Origin: Sisyra terminalis
Lineage: Eukaryota; Arthropoda; Insecta; Neuroptera; Sisyridae
Direction of reading: 5' to 3'
NCBI GenBank assembly: GCA_958496175.1
Contig: OY292278.1
Span: 20,522,001 to 20,586,000 of the forward strand
DNA: 64,000 nucleotides
Made by a program: the position numbers and the translations under genes. This document shows, one piece after another, positions 35,101 through 45,597 of the stretch; positions within the stretch are counted from its first letter, which is position 1; each line of letters begins with the position of its first letter. Below the pieces are notes generated by a model. It made no database searches, was not told the origin of the DNA, and saw only the letters and a program-made list of their open reading frames with translations.

Positions 35101-36513
35101 TTGGGATTCCTGTATACAAAATACAAGAAAAATTGAATCGTACGTCCCAGAATAATAATATTTTTCTTAAAAATCATTCATGATATGATATAAATACCCC
35201 TATTTTGCTTAAACAGTATTATAAGTATTATAAGAAATCTTGTATCAGATAGTTATTTTATCTCTTAGTTTAGGTATTATAATTTTTAAAAAAAAAATAG
35301 TTTGGTGTATTTTGTAAATTTGCGGTTTTTTAAATGCTCTATTGATAAGATTTCAGTAGTTCAAAGTTTATCAGTTTTAAAAAACTTCGTTATAGCCGGG
35401 TTTTTTAATACATAGAAATACAATTATTCTGATTTCCTTAGTTTTAGTTTTTATTGAAAGAATTCTATGAATATGTTTCATTTAAAAAAAATAATTCGCT
35501 CATAAAAATGTTCTTAATTTTTTTGCTCTCTCGAAACCTGATAACATTGTTTTTGATTCATTAGATTGCAATATGCGGTTGGTAAAATAAAATTGATATG
35601 CACCAAATCCACGTGTTGAATAACCGTGACTTAAAGTAAAAATTTTTAGAAAAACGACGTCATTGTGTGAAGTTCAAGTCATTCATGCCACCTATATTTA
35701 GAATATGGATCTGACTCTAGATCACCATTGAATCAGTATTCAGTGGTTAACCTTGAGGGGCTATCGGATAATTTTTTGTATGCATATCTTGCATGACAAC
35801 GACGACATTTAAAAAACGGTATTTCCTCTTACTTTTTTGGGGATTTGTATAAGGAATTCGTTTTTAAGAAAGTTGTCCTTAATAGTCCTTTATAATTTTG
35901 AGGCAGTATTTATACTTTATTTCTTTGAGTTGAATTATGTTTAATTAATTAGTTACCTTCGAATTGAAGGTTGAAAATAGGAAGTGTCTTTGATGCTTGA
36001 TGAGATTTTAATTGAACATTTTATTTTCAGCTGATCGGAACTGCAAAGATTTGCTATGCTAGTGAGCGGAGCCAAGTCGATCCAAGTGCCAGACAAATGA
36101 TTTTGAAAACGATAAATTTAACTTTTGGCCATCACATCGCCGTCGATGAAACTCTCAAATATTATCCAGATCCGAGCGATCCAAACCGAACCCTATTGCG
36201 TCAAGAGGCCGTTGTCACAGTCGAAGGTGTTCCTCTCAATCACTACATGGAAGACCTGTTGGCGAATCGAATATCCCTGAACGCGGGCAAAGGTCGCCAG
36301 GCCATGGAATGGGTCATATCGAAAATCAATTCCGAAGTAACCGAACTGGCCAACACAGCCGTCAAAAGCACAGATGAAATTTTGAACCAAACGAAAAAAT
36401 CATTTGACGATATTACAATAAACGCACGAAAATCATATGGTGACATTTCCTCAAAAGCGAAAAAATCCTTGGACGATATCCACAATTATACAACGGGTTT
36501 ACCGAAGTTCTAG
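29171..36513 (+). CDS. slmo: Slowmo/PRELID3-family mitochondrial lipid-transfer protein, three exons
   Basis: Exons 29171-29202, 29260-29425 and 36031-36513 join to 226 codons plus TAG. Intron 1 is only 57 bp (GTAAGT...TTTTAG, splitting an Asn codon). Intron 2 is 6605 bp (GTAAGT...TTTCAG, phase 0). The protein starts [20 protein letters not shown] and contains RKYPNPMNPAVIGTDVVERK and THRLVSSKWGLPKW, diagnostic of the PRELI/MSF1 domain of the PRELID3/slowmo branch (roughly residues 1-170). Further conserved blocks are QMILKTINLTFG and RQAMEWVISKIN. Known members (yeast Ups2, human PRELID3) work with a TRIAP1/Mdm35 partner in the mitochondrial intermembrane space to carry phosphatidylserine to the inner membrane; Drosophila slowmo is mitochondrial. 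The tail (179-222) holds four 11-residue repeats, which I do not recall from other members. A frame continuing from intron 1 into exon 2 is a shadow. Confidence 0.95.
30698..30906. mobile_element. Non-autonomous hAT element with 8-bp TSD
   Basis: Ends CAGGATTTCCCAAA and (complement) CAATGGTTCCCAAA. Flanked by perfect 8-bp duplications TCGTAGAA at 30690-30697 and 30907-30914. The 'wrong side' motif GGATCGCGACC near the left end and GGTCGGGGCC near the right resemble Charlie-type hAT ends. Lies in slowmo intron 2. Confidence 0.85.
32692..33176. mobile_element. Long-terminal-inverted-repeat element (foldback type) in slowmo intron
   Basis: Arms 32692-32836 and 33032-33176 are inverted repeats about 145 bp long that I read as essentially identical, differing mainly in the length of one A/T run. 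Termini are CACCGGCACACAC and GTGTGCCGGTG with TTA on each side (32689-32691 and 33177-33179), a 3-bp target duplication. The roughly 195-bp centre has its own small hairpin (CCGTCTGTCC...GGACAGACGG). No transposase is present. CAC ends with a 3-bp TTA duplication recall CACTA or PIF/Harbinger elements, but the superfamily is unresolved. Identity of the arms suggests a recent insertion. Confidence 0.85.
33660..33905 (-). pseudogene. LINE ORF2 C-terminal fragment
   Basis: On the minus strand, starting near 33900, a frame reads AENTSPILWECNAL and then KEIGI. This resembles the zinc-knuckle tail of RNase H-bearing LINEs (E-T-x-x-H-I-L-x-[ED]-C-P-A-L...R-x-x-x-x-G). The first metal-binding Cys pair is not preserved and stops follow. 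It is a degraded relic antisense to slowmo. Confidence 0.45.
34048..34103 (+). repeat. SINE tail fragment
   Basis: Only the 3' block ATTAACCCTAGAGTTGCTAA and AAGCGACGGTAAATAACAC of the SINE family is present, preceded by a T-run rather than the tRNA-like head. Confidence 0.65.
34222..34382 (-). repeat. tRNA-derived SINE copy, reverse strand
   Basis: Read in reverse it carries the head CTACTGGTGGACGAGTGGTC, a box B-like region near 34320-34340 (TTGGGTTCGCTTC), the body and the tail CGGTAAATAACT. Lies in slowmo intron 2 opposite to the gene. Confidence 0.7.
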
Positions 36514-37004
36514 CTAGTTTTTTAAATTTAGAAGCAAATTATATTTATTGTATTATTACTGTTAATAATCCATTACTGTTCTGTTGATTGAAAACGCTTC
36601 TGGTTCGAGGATCCATTTTCAAAGTTAACCAAATTACGAATTTAACATTGTCAACCAGAATTCCTAGCAATTTCAACCATCAAAAGATAAGAATTTTTTT
36701 TTTGTAAAAATTGCCATAGATTTCACAACTTGATTCTTTTCTCAATAATTTACCGACCTATAAATTAACGATAATTTCAAATGTGATTGAAAGGAAAATT
36801 GTCGTACAATATTGACAGTATCAAAAGTATTCGAAATGTCTTTGAATTGATGCTTATTTTTGATATTGGTTTTAAATCGTGAGAAATGAGAACTGATAAT
36901 TTTTATGGAATTGTTCATAATGTAATAGTATTGCCTCACAAAGACTGTGTTTGGAAAGTTAGGGTTAAATTATTATCTTCGTATTACACTTAATCAATCG
37001 ATGT

Positions 37005-37010
37005 AATAAA
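37005..37010 (+). terminator. Candidate polyadenylation signal for slowmo
   Basis: First canonical AATAAA downstream of the slowmo stop (36513), giving a 3' UTR of about 0.5 kb. Others occur further on (for example near 37225), so the true site is not fixed. Confidence 0.4.
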
Positions 37011-39517
37011 TATTTGAAAATCGATATTATTTTATAACAAACATATTCTTTGTGACTTAAGTTCCATTACAAATAACGCATATTTATTCACGAAAAAAAA
37101 TCATATCTTTTATAATTTATTTATTAAAAAGACTTGTATATTAAAATATAGTTTTTCATCTCTTCATACTTTATTTTTTTCATTCACAATCGCCTTTTGT
37201 AAAAAAATGCAATGAAATTTTCAAATAAAATGTCTCATTATGAAAAAAAAATGATTAAAATTCAGAGATATTTATTATAAGTGTAAATAATATTAATAAA
37301 AAATGAAATAATAGGAGAATTGTCAGCATTAAAAATTTCATTGTATTACTAGCTGAGTAGCGCTAGCTTAATATGCAAGAACTATATTCGTAAGCAAATT
37401 ATCGTCTAATATTTTTATAGATTTTTAGTTGACGAAAAGTAAACTTTTATTGAATTGTTAAACAATTTTCATAGCAAGCGCGAATAAAATAGTTTTCTTT
37501 TTTTTTGCGAATAATTGTTATGGTGTAACTATGTGAAATTATATCAAATGTTGTTTTAACATTCCGAATGCAGAATCAAATAAAAATTATGTAAAATATT
37601 CAATTTACTCGATATTGATCATTGATGTAAATAAAAAATAATTTCAATTTTTAAACGGATCGTTTTAGTTGAAAAATATTTTCCCTTTCCTAGTCGATGT
37701 TTTTTTTTTCAGAAAAAAAAGTATAGAATAATTATTATAGTGGTTGCACTAAAATGAAATTTTTTCAACAAATTTTCTCTTTGTATCCTGGAGTAACTAT
37801 ACTTAATCGATTTTAGAAAAAAATCGCCCGATTTTCATTTAATTTTAGATTATACTTGAACCATAATTTCTCTATGTCTTACCCGGAAAATTTGTTGGTA
37901 AACATTGTAAAATTTTCTAGTGCAAGCTTTTTAGCCATAAAATAAATATGTGCTCACTTTAATGCCATTATTTCGTACTGTAAGGATATCTCTAGAATTA
38001 AAAAAAGCGAAGGATAAGGAAAAATTAACAACTTCTTCGACAGGATCTCTGATCATAACGTTATACAGCTATGAAGCGAATATTATCGGAAAATTCGAAA
38101 AAAATCCTTAAATAAATGTTTAAAATCGTTGAGCTTTTGGTAGCTCATTCCATTTCTTTTTTAAATTATAAAATAAACCTTTCTTAAAAGGTTTTTAGGA
38201 TTTTTTTTCATATCTTCAAAAGTAATGCTAGTTACAATTACAAAGTAATGCTAGTTCAATGAACACACTGTCGTTAAAGTACGATTGATTCTTGATAAAA
38301 TAATCTCCGTTAAAGGTAAAAAAGTGTCAATTTGGCCAGTATGGATAATTTTTGGATTTCGACCGTGAAAATTTCAAAATTCAATTAAATATTCAACTTC
38401 GAAAAGGGAACAACTAAAATACTTTTGCAAATACGTTTTTTTCAGATGAATGTTTTCTAAATGTTTCCCTCTACCTATTATGTTCGGAAAAGGAACAAAT
38501 AAGGTATTTTTCTCCTGTTTTACAAATAAATACTCTTTATAATACTTATAAAATATATATATTGCCACAAAATTTTCAGTCGTCAAAAGGACAATTGGAT
38601 GTGAAGATCGTGTGTTCACTTATCAGCAATATATTAATTTTATAGCACAGGACACCAAAAAATTTAGCGTAGTAATAGTGAATACAGAAGATATTATTGT
38701 TTTAATTAAAAGTTATGAAAAAGATTCACCCAAAAACAAAAAGGTTAATTTTCAAATATCGAATTATTTATGAGTTTATTTTTGATCCAACAAAAACCGG
38801 CGAAGTAATCGAAAAAATTATATACCGAGTGGCATTTCTGAAGAAATTTTCATGCTTTCTAGAGAAAAAGGCACTAAGTAATTTCTCAAGCTAACAATAT
38901 AGATAGTATAGAGTTTATAATGGCCAAGTGCCAATTAATCATCTGGAAATTACAGGTACTGATAAGGTAAAACGAGATAATATACTAATAGAGCTTACAG
39001 AATTTGATGACAAAATACTGCAATGATAAACATTAAACGAAAATTAAAAAAAAAATCTTTTAAATACATTTTAATTAAGTATTATGTTCCATTTAAGGTA
39101 CGTAAAATAAAACTTTCGTCAAATTTATATGCTTCTATTGAAATCATTTAATTTAATACCATAAATTTTGAAAAGGGTTCATCTTATATACTTTAAATAT
39201 GTAAAATATATTATTAATTACGTTAACATCAACATATTTCTGTAACTATCGATTGCAAATTGACCCCAAAATATACCACGTTTTTTTCAAAAATATTACA
39301 CTTCTTTAGATATTATAGTGTTTTTTCATTTTCTGAAAAGTTTAAAAATTCAGACATACGTATTTTCGATGTATTGTATATTCAATTAGTATGGGTATGT
39401 TTTTAGATAAAATAAAACCATCTCCCAAATCCTTTATCAATTAAATCAAAATACTTCCTTGACTTCCTTCATGTTGTTAGTCGAAATTAAGTAACTTCAT
39501 AGAATAAGGGAGCAAAA

Positions 39518-39520
<3 letters not shown>

Positions 39521-39587
<67 letters not shown>
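39521..39587. repeat. (AT)n microsatellite
   Basis: Uninterrupted AT dinucleotide repeat of about 33 units. Confidence 0.98.
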
Positions 39588-39588
<1 letters not shown>

Positions 39589-40109
39589 CATATTGATCAT
39601 TCATTTACAATTACGAAAAGTTGAATTGTACAATCGAATATTAAATATTGTGAATTTTTCAAAACAACTCTAAACATGTATGCTCAATAGTAAAATCGGG
39701 CGATCCATTGATAAACATTATATTTTTTTTTGTCTTTTTCCATTTTTTTTCAATAGTGTAGATTTTTATTATCTGTTAATAAATATCTTCTACTCCTTTC
39801 CATTGACAACAAAAACCAAAGATTGAAGTTAATAATTCGATTCATTAAAAAGAAAATATTTCAATTTCATCGTAAATTTCAATGAAGTTTACAATTTCTC
39901 AAACGTACAATAACCAGAGTGATATTGTGTATAGTGCAAAAACGTTAATTTTGGAACACACCCGCTGTACACTAATGTATACCGAGTTGCATAACCACAG
40001 CTAATTTTACAGATAAATTTTACAGCTAATTTTTCGACTTTTATAAAGTTAGCAATCCCTACAATCAAAAGTACTCCGCCAAATCCTAAATGCTCCTTAT
40101 TATGTAAAA

Positions 40110-40495
40110 AATGAGGTCATACATAACGACCTCGGAATTTCCTTTGTTTCAAAATTAATCCAAAACCGTTTTCAAAATTTCCACAATAATCTTGCCTACC
40201 ATCCCAACCCCAATGCTCAAAGTCTTTCCTCCACACAACATCCCAGTAATCCTTCACGTCGATTAAAACGACGATGGCCTCGGGACCTATTAAATAATAA
40301 CATTTAATTTGGAGTTCCAACATTGGTTGGTTCCTCCACACAGGTGATAAATCGTAGCTGTGATCTGGCTACGGGTTGATCCGTAGCTTTGGTCACAGTT
40401 GAATACCCCAATGCAAGCTCATTACTTATTGTATTCTTTGTATGTATATAGATAGTAATAAAAAATTTTTTAATAAAAAAAAAATAAAGTTAGCA
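40110..40495 (+). repeat. Probable 3' end of a non-LTR retroelement
   Basis: GC-richer than its surroundings. One plus-strand frame reads SNPSRRLKRRWPRDLLNN and then stops. It is followed by a hairpin (40358-40374 with 40381-40398: CTGTGA...CTACGG / CCGTAG...TCACAG) and ends in an A-rich tail (AATAAAAAAAAAATAAAG, about 40475-40492). This is the layout of a LINE C-terminus plus 3' UTR. The opposite strand has an equally open 74-codon frame (40117-40341) with no known domain. Confidence 0.35.
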
Positions 40496-41149
40496 TCCGA
40501 CTTGGGCTAAATAAAACGAAATATATATTTCGGTAGACTTTTGTTTGTACGTTAAAGGTATTTAATTATATTCAAATCTATCATTGTTAGCTAATTACAT
40601 TTTTTTAAGGGTTCAATACGGGCGTTAACTCGTTGAAGCTTGAGCTAAACATTTTTTATTTTAACTTTAACCGAAAAAAAGTTATGAGGATTATTGTAAA
40701 TGCACTTACTCCATTGTTGAATTTTATAAGGCCTGTATTTTTTTTCTTACTGAAATACAAACGCATTTTTACGATACAATTTGGATTCAAAGAGGATTGT
40801 ACTCAAAAAAAAATTATTTTAAACTTAAACCTAACGATAGAAATAACGGTTTTCGTAAGTGTAATTATACCCTGTGCCATTGTTGAATTTGAAAAATGGT
40901 CGTTACTTTCGTTCTGTTGAGGTAAAAATGAACATTTTTTTGGTTCAATCAAAAGTCTATTTAAACATTTTATTTATTTAAAGTTTTAATTGTCACTAGT
41001 CAGGTGCAAATTTCATAGAGGTAATTTTTTGGGATTGCTCTTTTAATAATATAAGGAATGAATATCATAACGGATATTGCGAGAAGAAATTCGTTTGAAT
41101 ATTTCTGCGATAAAGTCTCTATCTTGTGCTTAAAAAAGCAACAACATTT

Positions 41150-41330
41150 TACCCCTTAAAATCAGTGATTTTTTTAAAGGAAAAATATACAAAAGGTTGT
41201 TTTTCTCACCACATTTCAAATCATTTTCATTGCGTAGGAGACCTTCAAGGTACGGTTGAATTTTTCCATTGAAAGATAAAGTTTTAAGAAACGGTGGTGA
41301 ATACGTGTAAAGTGAAGATGGATATTTGTT
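41150..41330 (-). pseudogene. Coding-like segment, paralogue 1 of a pair
   Basis: A minus-strand frame between stops reads SLYTYSPPFLKTLSFNGKIQ then PYLEGLLRNENDLKCGEKNN and LLYIFPLKKSLIL. Its composition is more protein-like than other frames nearby, and a diverged copy occurs 1.7 kb away. No clean start or acceptor was found upstream (an in-frame TGA lies just before). I do not recognise the protein; it may be an exon, a pseudogene, or a translated part of an unknown transposable element. Confidence 0.35.
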
Positions 41331-41730
41331 TATAATTTCTCATTGATATTTTCATGTGTGAATTTATTGGCATAATTGTTTCGATAATTTTATCAATTAA
41401 TATCATTGTGGTTTAAGGGTTTTAATTGAACTTGTAAACAATTAAACTTTGAAATTGGTCGTTGGGTGAGTGTAAGAAATAGTAGATTATGAATAGGATT
41501 GCTGATACTTTTGTAATGCCTTTCTGATATTCTTGCAATTCCTTAATTAATAAAATGGCTCCAATATTTATGTAAAATTTGATACAAAAATGCAATTTTT
41601 AAAACTTTTGCTATTACTTTCGTAATACTTTCGTTAAACTTTTTGCATCATCTTAGTATAATTTATTAATAACGTGAAATAATCCAAAAAAAAACTAATT
41701 ACTTTTGGTTAACAATGGGTCCATGTCCTT

Positions 41731-41897
41731 TTTAACGTCATCAATATCTGGCAATGTTTCATTTTATACTTTATATTCAATTCGTGATTTGTTTGTTAAT
41801 TTTAGTATTGTAGAACTTTTCTTTTGACGCTAAACTTTAAAAAATTCAAGTAGAAAATGAAATATCGCCAGATATTGAAGTCGCTTTTAAAAAGCAC
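41731..41897. mobile_element. MITE with TCTGGCAATGTTTCATTT inverted ends
   Basis: Inverted ends CAATATCTGGCAATGTTTCA and (complement) CAATATCTGGCGATATTTCA enclose about 90 bp. The motif is related to the ends of the 16.7- and 53.7-kb MITEs (TCTGGCAATGTTGCATTTTC). The outer parts TTTTTAACG/GCTTTTTAAA also pair. Confidence 0.6.
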
Positions 41898-42894
41898 AAT
41901 AGAAATATAATAATAATATAATATAAATAAAAATAATTTAGAAACCATTACATTTATACAATGTTTTTAATAATTTTTATTAGACTTTAAATGGGTTTTT
42001 TGAACATTCAAATGCTTTAAAAAGCTATTTCCTTACTATTTCAAAATGGCGGAAATGCAACCGTTATATTAATTGAATGCTAAGAAATCATGGGATAGAG
42101 GTGTACTTTGTCTTTATTATACTTTGTCAGGGATTGTCAGTTTGCTTCTTTGAAGGTGGATTTGGTTGGAGTTATTAATGGCAGCAAAATAATTATTCAT
42201 CTAGCATCTATTTCATATTTTCGAAAATCATTTCATATGCACATCCAATTAAAAATTATATAATATATTTTCAAATAATTTAATTCTAAAGCAAATCAAA
42301 GTTATTCGAAGTAAATAAAAGGTGTCTTATCAAAAACTAAATAAATTTATGTTACGAGATTGTTATCGCCACTTGGTGAGTATTAAAAAGAACAAAACAT
42401 AATCTATTTGAAGGAGAAGTAGTGAGATCAGCTGTGTTATTAAGCCCAGTAAAATATAAATTCAATTGGGATCTATTTTTTAATCTTAAAAAATATTTCT
42501 CCATTTTCTTAATTCTTAGCTGTTTTGAAATTAATAGCCTCGTTAATAGACTAATTACGTTATTACTTATAAATACATTTATAAAGTTATATTTTTGATG
42601 TAGCGAAATAAAAAAGATTTAAATACACAATCAGAAATTGAGAAATTGAATAGAATATGCGAACGCGAACAGAAGTCAATCGTAAAAAATAAGCAACTGA
42701 TGCGTAGCTTATCGTAGCATATCTGATCACTGGCTATATTTATGTCTTTGTCCTTCTTTCTTACATGCATATCTGCTTTTCTATAGTTTATTTTTCAATC
42801 AAACTTGTTAGAATACAACATATTTACAACATATAGTAAAAAAATATTTATTTTGCTGTGTGGATAAGAACAATTCCAATTCCATCCCCAAACT

Positions 42895-43062
42895 ACGAAA
42901 AGGTCATTTTTTTAGAGAAAAAAACAATAAACGAGAAGGTTTTTCGCTAATTTTCAAATAGTTATCGTTGATTAGAAGACCTTCGAGGTAACTGCTAAAC
43001 AGTTTTTCGATTCACAGAATAAATCTTTGGAAACGGTAAGCCAATTACCATTTTACCATACT
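42895..43062 (-). pseudogene. Coding-like segment, paralogue 2 of a pair (frameshifted)
   Basis: Minus-strand sequence matches the 41.2-kb segment: LPFPKIYSVNRKT in one frame, then after a 1-nt shift SYLEGLLINDNYLKISEKPS and LLFFSLKK. Several differences from its paralogue are third-position changes, as expected if both once coded for protein. A frameshift and a stop make this copy a pseudogene. Confidence 0.35.
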
Positions 43063-43164
43063 GCCGAATATTTAGGTATCAGTTATGGTAAAATTTCAGA
43101 TCCTTGGTGATAATAGATTACTACAAATTCTCAGAGAACTAGGATCAAAACAATCAGTTAAAAC

Positions 43165-43218
43165 TTGATTTTTACTCGCGACGTTTCGGCCCCTTTATTA
43201 AGCCTTCCTCAGGCGTTC
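43165..43218 (-). repeat. Hammerhead-like retroelement motif (copy D, different family)
   Basis: On the minus strand reads CGCCTGAGGAAGGC, a loop, then GGGGCCGAAACGTCGCGA. A GGC/GCC stem lies between CUGAGGA and GAAAC. The motif type is widespread in arthropod retroelements and has the same core order as the 5.8/14.9/55.0-kb repeats, but the flanks differ. Confidence 0.5.
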
Positions 43219-44581
43219 ATAAACAATTGCTTTAACTTTGTCAACGACAATACTTGTCATGATTCATTTTTAAAGATACAGTACAGTTGATTAAAGTAAT
43301 AATAAAAACTTCCAGGATACATAAAAATTCAATAGTTTCTGAACCGCGGTAGTATTATTAAGGGTTTCTTTTTTTTAGAAGAATAATTTGTCGAATCGGA
43401 TTTTGACAGTGTCTACACCATTTTTTGAATAATTTAGCAAAACTTTACTCTATGGGGAAAGGAACAACGCCAAAACCTTTTAATCTTGTGAACATTTTTT
43501 TGGTTTTTGTACAGAGACTCAATTACAATTCCATCTTTACAGTATAAAATAGTCAATTTTTAAGGGTAAATGAAGAATAGGAAGCGGCTGTTATTCTTGT
43601 TTATTTATAATCAATAATCAATTTTTGTAACGCTCTCAATGTTATTAAAATAATTCTTTGTATTGAATTGGAGAAAAAAATTCTTGGAAAAATCAAGTTT
43701 AATGTGACTATATTTAACTTGGGAGAAAGATGTTCTTTATGAATTGTGATATATTGGTTTTAGGTACTACAAAAGAAAAATATAGGGACAACCAATTACG
43801 CGTGCAACTGTGGGAAGGAAAAAGAAATTACAAGGTGAAACATCGTTAGATATTTTAAGGTTCTTGGAAAATGATAAAGACATTTTAATATAAGCTTTTT
43901 CTTTAAAGTTTTAAAGTAATATTTTATAAAATATTCGGTCTTAAAATCAAAAATGTGTATTCTATTAAAAACAAGGATATTCATAAATATAGGCTTAGCA
44001 AAAATATGTACTCGAGACCAGGGTGGTCTTGTGGTCACCGTATCAATATTTTTTTGTTTTACTTTTAATTATTTAGACTATTAACGATATCGGTACTATT
44101 TTGATGAGATAGTTAAAAAAATATTGGAAACATAAATCATGTTTTTATGGAAGATTCTATTAATATTGAATTTCAAAAAAAACATTCCTCAATTGAATAC
44201 GTTCATTCTTATAGATAATTATTGTCATTCGGTACTAAAATAATATTCCTTCATTAAATAATTTCATTTACTTGTAATTCTTATCTAATGCTTGGCATTC
44301 AGCAGATATGATTCATACAAATATTCATCTTCAGCGACTTACGATTTTGTTTATTTTTTTTAACTTTCAACCGATTAATTAATTCCCCGAATAATTGCTT
44401 TTTAGTATATTTGTTGCCACAACCAAATTGTTGTTTAATCATTTCAAACCATTTCTTGGTGTTACTCGTTGCAGTAAGCTCCTCGTCGTCGCAGTGTTTT
44501 AAATTTTCATATAAATTAAAATAAAAAAATTACCAATTTTTCTGAACAAAAATTTACAAGACTATTAACATACACATCAGA

Positions 44582-45364
44582 ATGCATCCAGATCTTTATT
44601 CTGATCCCAAGGTAAGATATGTTAGACTTTATCAACATTGACTAATAACAACATAACTAAGACTTTTTCATTGACATTTATTAATGTATCGCACCCGTCG
44701 TAGAATAAAGGTACAACTCAAAAATTGAATTTGTCGGGAAATCTTTAATAAAGTTATTGTTTCATACTTTTGATTAGTTACTCCAATAAGCACCCACGTT
44801 TACGTGGGGGACATACTAGAGTTACCCTTCTATTCTACATACAAAATAGGTGGCTTCTTTACTGCAAAACTGTTGCTAGCTCAACACTGGACTACTAAAA
44901 TAATATTTCTATTATTCTAGCAATTGGAAGAAATGCGTGAAGCTTTAGAGAAACGCCGATTGGCACAGCAACAAGCTAATGCTGCTGCTGCTGCTGCCTC
45001 TCAGCCTTCTGCATCAAGCTCTGCTGAAAGCCCTCCGTCCTTTGCATCCCATATGGCTACCAGAAGCTTTGTACCTCCATCATTATTCACGGAAGCATCT
45101 GCAACAACTGCTAGACGTTTCTTTTGGTCCCAAGCATTGAAATTTCGTCCATCAGCAACCCCATCCGCGCCCCAAACCACCAGTCGGAAAAATACTAAAC
45201 AGGATGATCGAGGTGAACAAAGGATGGTTGAAACACCACAAGGAAATGTTCCTATGGTCGAAATTGAAATCGTCGACGCCCCTCCTGATTACCATAAGAA
45301 AAGTGTTAAAAAGGATAAGCCGTTCTTTCAACCATCCATGGATCCAAATTGGGATGACTATTAA
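44582..45364 (+). CDS. Unrecognised small protein with Ala-rich N-terminus, two exons
   Basis: Exon 1 (44582-44611) encodes MHPDLYSDPK and ends at donor GTAAGA. Exon 2 (44921-45364) follows acceptor ATTATTCTAG and continues QLEEMREALEKRRLAQQQAN, in phase 0, to a TAA, giving 157 aa. The N-terminal quarter is charged and Gln/Ala-rich (an Ala6 run at about 32-37), probably helical. It is followed by a Ser/Pro-rich linker, a basic-aromatic stretch (TARRFFWSQALKFR, about residues 75-88) and an acidic-aromatic end (FFQPSMDPNWDDY). No signal peptide, membrane span or catalytic motif seen. Codon use and GC content are clearly higher than in the surroundings, supporting a real gene. I cannot name the family. 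The 309-bp intron contains a CCCACGT/ACGTGGG hairpin. An in-frame reading that starts at the TTG of exon 2 is not the true start. Confidence 0.8.
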
Positions 45365-45597
45365 AATCAGGTTTACCCCTTTCTATATCCGTACTTTAAA
45401 TGAAATAATGATATAAAGAAAAACGTAAATATCTGGCATATCAAACAATACCATAGATCCAAATTGGCATGATTATTCACAACCGGCTTACATCTTTTTA
45501 TAAACTTATTCTTTAATAATAATTTGTTTCTACTTATACCTTAATTAAAATAATCATATACAGAAAAATGTAAATACCTGGTGAACCAAATAATAAA
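45336..45597 (+). repeat. Tandem duplication of 3' coding end and 3' UTR
   Basis: CCATGGATCCAAATTGGGAT at 45336 recurs as CCATAGATCCAAATTGGCAT at 45451. GAAAAACGTAAATATCTGG recurs as GAAAAATGTAAATACCTGG near the end of the second unit. Unit 1 encodes the last residues MDPNWDDY and the stop; unit 2 repeats them as IDPNWHDYSQ without function, as it lies past the stop. AATAAA at 45592-45597 is a likely polyadenylation signal for the gene. Confidence 0.8.

Larger units (their letters stand above)
29426..36030 (+). other. Intron 2 of slowmo (6.6 kb)
   Basis: Bounded by GTAAGT and TTATTTTCAG. It hosts, in order, a 209-bp hAT MITE, a 485-bp long-inverted-repeat element, a LINE fragment on the opposite strand, and two SINE pieces. 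The rest is AT-rich DNA with no supported gene. Frames at 30042-30230 and 32158-32358 show no domains. Confidence 0.85.
36514..44581. other. Interval between slowmo and the 44.6-kb gene
   Basis: Contains the slowmo 3' UTR region, a microsatellite, a LINE-like 3' end, two coding-like segments and a MITE listed separately. The rest is AT-rich, with no further gene seen. Confidence 0.5.

Noticed and set aside
39521..39587. Possible CRISPR-like or regulatory array
   Set aside because: It is a plain AT dinucleotide microsatellite.
40117..40341. 74-codon minus-strand frame with an aspartate/tryptophan-rich sequence and a possible acceptor
   Set aside because: No match to a known family. The opposite strand looks like a LINE C-terminus with hairpin and A-tail, which explains the local composition better.
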